Shown here one piece after another: positions 55,680-64,000 of a DNA stretch of 64,000 bases (the stretch's first letter is position 1; every line of letters begins with the position of its first letter). The notes below the pieces were generated by a model. That model worked only from the letters and a program-made list of their open reading frames with translations. It ran no database searches and was not told the origin of the DNA. The position numbers were made by a program, and so were the translations under genes. Origin of the DNA: Siphonodentalium dalli. Taxonomy: Eukaryota; Mollusca; Scaphopoda; Gadilida; Siphonodentaliidae. The stretch spans positions 64,183,897-64,247,896 of the forward strand of contig CP136063.1 in NCBI GenBank assembly GCA_032622095.1. Reading direction: 5' to 3'.

Positions 55680-58600
55680 ATGTCACCACCCTGTCATTCT
55701 AACCTACACCATAAGTCGTATTTTACTATAATAGGTTTATTGCTGTGCCTACTATCGACATTGTGTATTCATGTATCTCTAAATTATATATCACAATATG
55801 TACCGCCGTATTTGAGCACCACATATATTATCATGACGTCCAATAACTGTAGCCAATTAAAACGGAGCTTCCTAACATGGAATGCCACAGGCCTAATGAG
55901 CTCTTCAGCTTACCTAACAAGATTTCTTGAATTTAATCATATCGATGTGGTAGGTGTCAGTGAACACTGGCTACATGAACACAATGCAGATTATGCGCAA
56001 TGTATCAGTAAGCAATATGATTATCACGTTGTCTGTGACGCCTCGCAACGTCTACCCATGCAGAGGGGTAGATATTCCGGCGGTGTTCTACTTATGTGGC
56101 ATAAAAAATACGCAAAATACGTTACCGCTCTTCAAATTCCAGATGATAGGATTGCTGGCATTCAAATGCAAATTAGCCGACATCAGTATCTATATATCTT
56201 CCAGATATACCTTCCTTCTACAAATCACACTCTTGACTTTTACAAAGAGTATTTACAAAAGGTCAGCACTGTTTTCGATACATATAGTTCGCTGGGCAAA
56301 ATAATTATGATGGGAGACTTTAATGCAAATCCGGACAAAAAGGGTCCAAGGAATTCTGCATTCAAGAAATTTGTCAAAGCGCTAAAATGTTTCTCTGTGA
56401 ATCACTCGAGATGCAGATACCCAAATAGTTCTACGTGTATTCCGTACAATAGTAATAACGGCACAGTTACTGATCACGTTTTGATTCCCACTGAAGACTC
56501 AGCCCTTATACCAGACATCAATGTTATCGATGACGATTCCCTAAGTGTGTCAAATCATCGCCCAATTTTGTTCACAATGCAATTTCCAGTTGACAATCAC
56601 GGCATTTACAACGTCACGAACAATAACTCTAAACCAAATTGGAAAAAAGTTAAATCAGACCCTTCAATTTTGCAAAATTATCGCAATGCTCTTGACTTAA
56701 AGCTATGTGATAGTAAAACTGACATTATTAACGTATCTGAAGTTGATGTTATATATAATGAGATTGTAAACGCGATAACATATGCATCTGATCAGTGTAT
56801 ACCCCGCAAGAGGTTCTCAAAACACCTCAAACCGTTCTGGAATAAAGAACTTAATAGCTTGCATAAAGAAATGAAAAAGTATCGATCTATTTGGATCAGG
56901 GATGGCCGACCCCGTGCTTGCTCTGGTGCTATAAGCTACACAAACTATAAAAACGCAAAGGCACACTTTCGAAGGTTGTATCGTTTGAAATCTTATAAGT
57001 ACATTCAGGAAATAAATCATGAAATTGATCACAAAGCTGAAGTTGACCACTACTCATTATTTAGGTTATTCAATCTGAAACGGTCTAAACGAGTCAGCCC
57101 CAATAATATGTTTCATCACGATGGAAAACTCTTAAGGGACCCTGAAGACATTGTGTGCGCATGGGGTGATTACTTTGAACAATTATATACGCCACTGACC
57201 TCAGAAGAATTTGATCAAACGCATTATACCTCAGTAAATAGTTTTGTCAATGACATAATACAAGAAAAGGCACCTTCTTCTATTGATAAACTCATTCTCT
57301 TCCCAGTTACATGTCAAGAACTCAAATCTGTGTATAAGTCTCTAAGCTTAAATAAAGCTGTAGGGTGGGATAACGTAGCATACGAGCATATTATATACGG
57401 CAGCGACTTACTCACAAATATTTTATCAACCTGCTTTTCCGGAATATTTAAATATGGTAAAGTTCAAAAAAATGCAAAGAAAGGAATAATTATAACTCTA
57501 CACAAAGGCGGTTCCAAAAGCAAAGATGACTTTAATAACTATAGAGCAATTACATTGATGCCTGCCCTATACAAAATTACTGAACGTGTGCTTCTGAACC
57601 GAATCGAGACATTCTCTCCCCGTACTCTAGAAGTTGACCCATTGCAGCACGGGTTCCAAAAATGTTTGAGCTCAAATATGGTGTCGTACATGACACTAGA
57701 ATGTATTGATTATGCTAAAGATGTTGGTCACAAAATGTACGCATGTTTCCTGGACGCAATGAAGGCCTTTGACACGGTGTGGATCAACGGGTTGTTGTAC
57801 AAACTATATGATCGCGGCATTCAAGGCCTCTCGTTTTCTCTTATACATAGCCTGATATCTGATGTCCAATGTTCAGTTAGGTATAACGGTACATCATCCC
57901 GTTGGTTCACAGTGTGTCAAGGAGCAAGGCAGGGGGGAATATTATCCCCTTCATATGATCTATGTGAACGACCTCATACTACAGCTGAGGAACTCAAGAA
58001 ATGGTCTAAACTTATATGGTATAGATTGTTCCAGCCCAACGCTAGCTGACGATATGTTATTACTTTCACTTACTATGACTGGGTTACGTAATCTTTGCGA
58101 CATCTGCTACCGTTACAGCACGGTGTGGCGCTATATGTACAACCCATCAAAATGTTCCGTTATTGTATTCAATGAATCTAAGGCGCGTGCAAACAAAACT
58201 GACCGTAGATGGCATATTGGACCATCTGTAATACCGGAAGTGGAAGAAGTTACCCATCTTGGTATTCCTTTAAATAAGTATGATTTAAATGGTGCATTTG
58301 TAGATACAGTTTGTCGCAAAATCAGGGGCACCTATCTCATGTTCTCTAATGCTGGCCTTTACGCCGGTGGGATAACGCCACTGAGCTGTAAGACAATATA
58401 CGAATCTATTGTCCTCTCAAAGTCGCTATTTGGCGCAGAATTACTATGGAACCTGGCACATAAACATGAGGAAGCTCTTGAAAAATGCCATAGATTTTGT
58501 CTGAAACAGGTTCAGGGTTTACCTACGCGTGCTAGAACAGTTATCGTCCATGGGCTCATAGGAGTTCACCCTATTATGAGCTATATAGATAAACGAAAAC

Positions 58601-59316
58601 TATCGTTCCTTAGTTCAATGTGTAATCTGGAACAAATTAAAACGGCCAAGGAAATTTTCATTTTCCGTCTTTATCAACACGCACTTGCTCCAACTACTTC
58701 TTGTAAAAATTTCTCCTCCGATATCATGGTAACAATGAATAAATACAAACTGGTAGACTACTTGCGTCTGTATTTGAAGGAATCAGTATTTCCTTCTAAA
58801 GAGAAATGGAAACAATTAACTAAAGCTCTCATTAATGAGACTGAGAGCGCGGCCTGGTCCGAGAGAATTCATGCTGATAACTCCCTAATTCGATTCTCGA
58901 AGATTCAGACCACGTTCGAAGTCTCGCATCTGTGGAAATTGTGCCGCCTGTTTCCAGAAAATAAATTGTCTTATTACAAAATGGCACAAATTATACAATT
59001 CTCCTGCGTTCCGTGTGATACAGGTATTTGTTCAAATTGCTCTCGCGCGTACTCCGACTACATGCGGCATGCAATAGTCCAGTGTTCCTCATTAACGTGT
59101 ATCCGTGACGAAATAGAATTTTCTGTTTTGTGTAGATTTGGAGTTCAAATTTACATACGCTTTGATTCTCTTTCAGATGAAGATAAATTATTATTCTTCT
59201 TGACGGCAAAATTTGAAGAAATTGCCTCTTATGTCGAAGATATCAACGACTTTGCAAATTTCATAATTAATTGCACTTGTAAACTATGGGAAGAATATCA
59301 TTGCCTCTCTGTTTGA
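55680..59316 (+). pseudogene. LINE ORF2: APE endonuclease and reverse transcriptase, one frameshift
   Basis: ATG at 55680; the endonuclease core starts near residue 60 (LTWNATGL). Its motifs are SEHWL, GGVLL, MMGDFNAN (about residue 212) and SNHRPILF (about 290). The RT has KAVGWDNV, LHKGGSK..NYRAI, FLDAMKAFDTVW (about 690) and GARQGGILSP (about 748). Frame is lost near 57948 and resumes as MIYVNDLILQL with the catalytic LADDMLLLS at 58042-58068. The thumb (HLGIPLNKYDLNGAF, LFGAELLWNL) and the C-terminal knuckle CSNCSRAYSDYMRHAIVQC follow, stop at 59314-59316. The lead before the endonuclease is hydrophobic (FTIIGLLLCLLSTLCIHVSL); translation may instead start at ATG 55833. All catalytic residues look present, so one indel separates this copy from an intact ORF. 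Confidence 0.85.
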
Positions 59317-60060
59317 ATTGTAGTTAAACAATTTATAGTATACGCTAGTAATGACATAATGCTATACATAACTCATAGAATCCATAGAATCCGAAGACAC
59401 GACAAATGAGTAAATATATATACTAGAGTGGTGCTGGGGAAATGGTCGGCTCCGAGTCGGTAAGACTGCACAAAGGCATTGGCGTTTGTGGGTCTTCCAG
59501 AGAGAGAGATCCCCGATTTGGGTCCAACTCCGGCTTGGTCGTCTCGGAGTATGCTATTTCTCTGGTCCCAGTTCTTTATATATAAAGATCTATATAACCG
59601 TATAATAACACATCACATTTAGCCTGTCGTGGAGAGCCAATTAGATATTTGACCATATGTTCATTCCATTACACGATAACGCTACATTGCCATTCTGGTC
59701 GTCTGTCTCTGTCTATACATATAACGAATGTGTGTCTGTTAGTATGAATACTTCATGCATGTAATTCGCCAATGTTTTATGTGTGTCTGTTAGTATGAAT
59801 GCTTCTGGGAGTTTGTTTGTTATAAATGGAAGTCATGCATGTAATTCTCCAATGTTATAGATGTGTGTCTGTTAGTATGAATGCTTCTATGTGTATGGTT
59901 GTTGCAAATGGAAATCATGTATGTAATTCTCATGTTCACCACTTAGATGATGACTGTAAATATGTTGACCTTTGTTACCTGTTTATGTTCTTATAATTTA
60001 TATTAATTGTATGCATTCTCTAAATATCTCCATGAATGGAGGAAATAAAGAATATATATA
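59317..60060 (+). other. LINE 3' UTR with short tandem words
   Basis: TGTGTGTCTGTTAGTATGAA recurs near 59729, 59779 and 59860, with GCATGTAATTC.CCAATGTT between. The end is AATAAAGAATATATATATA, a TA-type tail without poly(A). Confidence 0.75.
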
Positions 60061-60440
60061 TAACAGTTATCTATGAAAACATAATTATTGTAGGATATAT
60101 CTATACCATACTTATTTAAGTAATAAAATGTTTGCTAATTTACAGTTACTATTAGTCTAACAACATCACACTTCTACTATGTAAATAATACAGGCTACAG
60201 CCATTTAAATAATCAATCAATAAATAAATAATAACCAGCATCATCACTTCCAGTACTACTAGTATACTATAGTCAGTTCTCACTGTACTGGTACTAGTAC
60301 TATTATTAGTTATTTAGTAGGCCTACTAGTACTAGTATTACTAATAATTTATTTTAAATTTAGTAGCGCAACACTATTTTATATAAATTATTTTCAAGGG
60401 TTCAATTCTTACCTGCATCGGTGATATTTCCATTGGTATT
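60060..60440. repeat. Right copy of the ~380-bp direct repeat (long target-site duplication)
   Basis: Partner of 53010-53390. Here the sequence is continuous with the remainder of exon 1 (60441-60736). Confidence 0.95.
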
Positions 60441-60736
60441 ATTTCAATGATGCCACCATTATTATCAACATCTTCTATCAGTTTGTCCAGTCCAATTAGG
60501 CCATAAATCCCTAGTATTTCTTCTGGCTCTTCAAATTCAACTTCAGCCTCAGGCTCTGACTTAACTTCAAGCTCCAATTCTTCTATTTCCATTTGAGAAG
60601 CAGCATTGTAGAGTTCATTGTCATCAAAATTATTTATGAAAAAGTCTTCTTCTTGACTTAAATTAATTTGATAATCCATAATATGATTAATATCTATATT
60701 AAATTCGCCGTAGATAGCTAACGGTAGGTCTTCCAT
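60413..60736 (-). pseudogene. Exon 1 of second Crypton-type gene
   Basis: ATG at 60736 opens 108 codons (MEDLPLAIYGEFNIDI ... GGIIEIIPMEISPMQ), rich in Asp and Glu, ending in phase 0 before GTAAGA at 60412. The exon itself is intact. Its last 28 bp are duplicated at 53363-53390 as part of the long target duplication. Confidence 0.75.
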
Positions 60737-61214
60737 GTTTTGAACACCTGTTCAGGTAACCGTCAAACGTTGCTACATTGTCATGTTAGCACGTTCTTTT
60801 CAAATGTACCGCACTAATTTACGAAGAAACCCATATCTAAATTTAGCCCTGATGTTTGATGATAACAGGAAATGTTTTTTTTTACCAGAAAGTGGGGTTT
60901 TATTCTCCATTTTAATTTGTTTTGTTTAATTAATGTACTATTTTGCTGTTTAAATCGGCGATAATTTTTCGCTGAGATTTGGCGTCTTGCGTTACCACTA
61001 GAAACGGAAGTGGTTTCTTGCGATTTGATTGGTGGACAAAATAAAATTCCGGGTAAATTCGCCCCATGGATATTCGACTTGGTTTGCGAACTTTTTAAGG
61101 TATCACTACACCCAGTGATGCGGGAAACGACACTTCCCTCCATTGATAGATATTGTCGCTACCAAGTGTATCTGAGGGCCTTGACCAATCAAATGCACGC
61201 ATTTTAATCAAAGC
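60737..61214 (-). promoter_or_regulatory. Upstream region of the second Crypton-type gene
   Basis: No TATA box is evident just before ATG 60736. Overlapping open frames on both strands (60814-61143 minus, 61010-61207 plus) have no signature. Promoter location is inference. Confidence 0.25.
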
Positions 61215-61711
61215 GAAAGTAGTTGTAATTATAAAATAATCACTATGAACTGACTACCCCTATCCGGACATGCTTCCATCAATTAATATTCATTTTATTT
61301 CGAACATTTTATTGGGCCCGTTTATTTGTCTATTTTTAGAACAGACCATTCGAGTGATACCATATATCGATATTGAGCATTAGGCTGTTCCCATGGCTAC
61401 ATACCGAACGTCAAATCTCCCAGGTTAATTGATTGTATTGTATTATTCCATAGTTATAAGCGACAATGAGTACATTTAACCATTATTTGACAAAATCTGA
61501 CAAAATTACAGAATAAAATTTCTGGTCTCTGTAAACGGTAACCACTATTGTTCGTAAGCTAAACAACCATACCATTTTAGGCCAGAAATTATTCGAAATA
61601 AAATTAATATTAATCGATAGAAGCATTTCCGGACAGGAGTCTTCGATTCGGATATAATATTTTATACCCCGGTAACTATATAATACATGTTGGCAAAGAG
61701 ATAATCCACCT
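61215..61711 (+). mobile_element. TTAA MITE copy with decayed left end
   Basis: Interior and right arm (ATAGAAGCATTTCCGGACAG, AAAGAGATAATCCACCT then TTAA 61712-61715) match 49037-49542 closely. The left tip is lost before CTATGAACTGACTACCCCTA. Confidence 0.75.
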
Positions 61712-61715
61712 TTAA

Positions 61716-62220
61716 AAATTAGTCTTTTTTATGTACCGGTATATATTTATACTCAACGAATAACGTATTTAGCAATTACGTAGTTTGAATTGCATTGTGT
61801 TTATAACATGGGTAATCATTCAAACATAGTTGGGGTCTGTACTTAATATTCGATTAATATATTATACAAGAAATGATTGTATTCTGGCACGCTTTCCTGG
61901 AAGTTGAGCATAAGCTTACACAACAACCTTGGAGGTGGTATCACACAATCACATACGTAGTGCTAGCTCTACATAACTTATTATATCGCATAAACATCTG
62001 CTATGCACCAAGTCTGAAAAGGGCTATATTTTACGAGTTAGCTCAACCGACCAAATATAATATATTAATGACCAGAGGGGGCGGGAATCTATTAATAGTG
62101 ACAATTATATAATTCTTGGATAGGGACACAGCTTCTGGAAATGGTAGATTCATAAAAAATTCCTTTGAAAACGTAAAACATATTATTCAATATTTGTCAA
62201 CATTTTAAAAGTAAACGTCA
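61716..62220. other. Spacer with an unrecognised 79-codon frame
   Basis: A plus-strand frame at 61873-62112 (MIVFWHAFLEVEHKL..) has no signature. It may be part of the LINE relic that follows or chance. Confidence 0.25.
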
Positions 62221-62870
62221 AAACACTTGAAATTATGTTTACAATTTATATTCTTCCATTGATGAACTATGGTGATGTAGTCTGGGACAACGCCCCTGGC
62301 AAACTTTTAAAGATGGATTATCTCTTTAAATAACAAATTTGAAACAGTTGCTTGGGTATAACATAACAAATATGAACTGAAGACCCCTGCCCGGAAAGGC
62401 CTCTATCAATTAATATTGATTTTATTTCGAATATTTTATTGGGACTGTTTATTTGTCTATTTTAGAACAGACCATTCGGGTGATACTATATAGCGACATA
62501 GAGCATTTGGCTGTTCCTATGCTACGTACCGAACGTAAAATGTCCCAGATTTGTTGGTTGCATTGTTTTATTCGATATTTATATGCGATAATGAGTATAA
62601 TTAATGTTTATTTGTGACATTACAATAAAATTTATGGCCTCTGTTAACAGTAACCACTATTTTTCGTTAGTTAAACAACCACACCTTTTTTAGACCATAT
62701 TCGAAATAAAATTATTATTAATCAATAGAAGCATTTCCGGATCGGAGTCTTCGATTCAGATCTAATATTTTATACCCCGGTAACTATATAATACATGTGT
62801 ACAAAGAGATAATCCACCTTTAAAGAAGGTGGACCATATTCACATTGATGCAAGTGGAACAGTCACAATG
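62221..62870 (+). pseudogene. LINE reverse-transcriptase fragment split by a MITE
   Basis: 62238-62306 reads MFTIYILPLMNYGDVVWDNA then PGKLL; after the MITE, 62820 on reads KKVDHIHIDASGTVTM. Joined across one TTAA they form a continuous thumb segment (..ILP..NYGDVVWD.....L..V.IDA....T) typical of LINE reverse transcriptases. Confidence 0.7.
62311..62819 (+). mobile_element. TTAA MITE, complete, 509 bp, inside a LINE fragment
   Basis: AGATGGATTATCTCTTTAAA and the mirror of CAAAGAGATAATCCACCT form the ends; TTAA at 62307-62310 and 62820-62823. Removing the element and one TTAA restores the LINE frame (CTT TTA AAG AAG), which fixes the ends and the target duplication. Confidence 0.9.
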
Positions 62871-63640
62871 TTAAAGATGGATTATCTCTTTGTAAACATG
62901 GAGATATCCACTGGAAATATAATACCATTATATCTACAATGGCCGACCGCCTTAGAAGTGTAAACATTACTATAATTTCAATCCAGAATAATCTATTTTG
63001 GAGATCATAATTTGGACGATGATAGACTCTTCGAAATAGTTCATACATTTCACAATCTGAACGGTTAATATGACCACGAGTTGATACAAATCTCCCAGTG
63101 TCCCGACCGAGCACCACAGCTTATACTGTACCAATACATGTTGCATAAATTACCTCACCCCTCCCACATGGAATTATAAGGACCACCAAACGTGGCACCA
63201 TCTACAAATTTATTTACAAACTTATACGTATATATACGTACCGGAATATATACAATATAATACGGGGAGAGGAGCTTTATAATTTAAGTTGCATGACTTC
63301 TGCCCCAATCCCCATTGGGTACTCCCTCATTCATTACCTCCACATCATCATTTAATTGTCAATAATGTATATATGTTACAAAAAAACATGGTTTTCTGCG
63401 GTGTATACCCATAGTTGTGAGATTGATTACTTTCACCATATTGTTACCACAAAACTATAGGTTTACCGCAAAAACCATGGGTCTACCGTACTATAGTAAA
63501 ACATGGAACAAATTTTAAAAGGGATTGAAATTCAGTAATGGCCGAAAACATTTGGAACGGAATTTCGTAGCTAACGTGATCCCCGATCAAAGAAAATATG
63601 TAAGCCGTTAATGACGCTGGGAGAGGAGGCAACTCGAGAA
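62866..63640. other. MITE tip and non-coding stretch
   Basis: TTAAAGATGGATTATCTCTT at 62871-62890 is a lone TTAA-MITE end. A minus-strand 84-codon frame (62863-63117, MVLGRDTGRFVSTRGHINRS) has no recognised family. Confidence 0.4.
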
Positions 63641-63642
63641 GG

Positions 63643-63743
63643 TATGCGGCTCTTACGGACCCTGGCTCTTACGGACCCTGGCTTTTACGGACCACCGGCT
63701 GATACGGACCCTGGCTTATACGGACCCCGGCTCATACGGACCT
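63643..63743 (+). repeat. Short tandem repeat, ~17-bp GGCTCTTACGGACCCT
   Basis: About six imperfect units (GGCTCTTACGGACCCT, GGCTTTTACGGACCAC, GGCTTATACGGACCCC and so on). Confidence 0.8.
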
Positions 63744-63756
63744 CAATTAAATTATG

Positions 63757-64000
63757 CAATTTGCAAACTTATATTTATGAATTTAATATATTATTATGAT
63801 TGTCTTTTCACACATGTATCTGTATTAATTGAGAATTTATGTGATTTTTTTTGGTGATTTTCAAACTTATATTTATGAATTTAACCGATTTTTTCGGTGA
63901 TTTTCAAACTTATATTTATGAATTTAATATATAATTATGATTGTCTTTCACACATATATCTGTATTAATTGAGAATTTAGGTGATGTTCTGACTTGAAAA
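63757..64000 (+). repeat. ~100-bp tandem repeat at window end
   Basis: AAACTTATATTTATGAATTT recurs at about 63763, 63869 and 63906. The first and third are followed by ATTATGATTGTCTTT and CTGTATTAATTGAGAATTTA; the middle unit is shortened to about 37 bp. Confidence 0.8.

Larger units (their letters stand above)
53391..60060 (+). mobile_element. Nearly full-length APE-type LINE, 6.67 kb
   Basis: Order: a 520-bp 5' UTR starting CCAGGGGTCGTATTTC, ORF1 (53911-55620), a 59-bp gap, ORF2 (endonuclease plus reverse transcriptase, one frameshift) and a 3' UTR ending GGAAATAAAGAATATATATA. It is inserted in the plus direction into the minus-strand Crypton-type gene and flanked by ~380-bp direct repeats. 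The clade is not assigned; its thumb and C-terminal knuckle resemble those of the 0.9-3.0-kb relic. One mismatch between the flanking repeats and a single frameshift point to a recent insertion. Confidence 0.9.
50224..60736 (-). pseudogene. Second Crypton-type tyrosine recombinase gene (DUF3504), multi-exon, with three insertions
   Basis: Exons (minus) at 60413-60736, 52874-52972, 52537-52663 and a last exon, 52200 down to 50224, join in frame by GT-AG sites. The protein has an acidic start, then RFHKIDEHELEELEKNRLAA and KMTKEDLNEKLRLFYAEARP, then the catalytic set: Arg in SRGLEFHHQL, HCLRAT, and GHKSESAVRSY. The tail ends TCNFNFHFNK, much like NINIQIQK in the 4.85-kb gene. Breaks: a LINE 3' fragment (about 51812-52021), a SINE-like insert (about 50822-51330) and a one-base shift near 51430. 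The 6.67-kb LINE between exons 1 and 2 is harmless on paper (see findings). Known: DUF3504 is the Crypton-derived recombinase fold. Inference: recently lost gene or element copy. Confidence 0.85.

Noticed and set aside
53010-60440. LTR retrotransposon, taking the ~380-bp direct repeats as LTRs
   Set aside because: The repeats lack TG..CA ends, contain an exon end and a splice donor of the surrounding gene, and the inner coding is an APE-type LINE without protease or integrase.

Overview
This is a stretch of AT-rich, intron-bearing animal DNA, most likely from a marine invertebrate. The best guess is a mollusc or another lophotrochozoan. That rests on the kinds of repeats present: GGAC-rich repeats ending in GGGGGTATA, 'tatagctccaccggagac' repeats, tRNA-headed SINEs and APE-type LINEs. 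No species can be named from sequence alone. No ordinary single-copy housekeeping gene was recognised; nearly everything readable is a mobile element, a gene derived from one, or a multi-copy zinc-finger relic.

Layout. 0.9-3.0 kb (minus): a decayed LINE. 4.85-7.83 kb (plus): a three-exon Crypton-type tyrosine-recombinase gene (DUF3504 / KIAA1958-like) with one stop codon and two frameshifts. 8.2-19 kb: hairpin MITEs, copies of a zinc-finger-gene 5' region, a 3.8-kb TTAA-flanked element with 0.65-kb inverted arms, and SAP-domain and THAP-like gene relics facing each other. 19.0-22.4 kb: a MITE next to a ~1,017-bp unit repeated in tandem, the last copy carrying a nested MITE. 23.9-36 kb: foldback elements, a SINE, a 4-kb mosaic of two repeat families, piggyBac-like MITEs and a hAT element with a perfect 8-bp target duplication. 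37.3-39.4 kb: a long foldback element. 41.9-43.0 kb: a ~170-bp satellite. 45.8-46.8 kb: a 1-kb palindromic element built of ~44 units with the core TCGTGGCCACGA. 46.8-48.5 kb: a broken C2H2 zinc-finger gene. 50.2-60.7 kb (minus): a second Crypton-type recombinase gene, hit by a nearly intact 6.67-kb LINE, a LINE 3' fragment and a SINE-like insert. 61-64 kb: more TTAA MITEs, one sitting inside a LINE fragment, and short tandem repeats.

The most notable structure is the 6.67-kb LINE at 53391-60060. It is flanked by direct repeats of about 380 bp that differ at one visible position. They are host DNA (the 3' end of exon 1, the splice donor and most of intron 1 of the Crypton-type gene), not LTRs, and so look like an exceptionally long target-site duplication. 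Because the duplicated segment contains the splice donor, the LINE landed in an exon but should be spliced out as intron.
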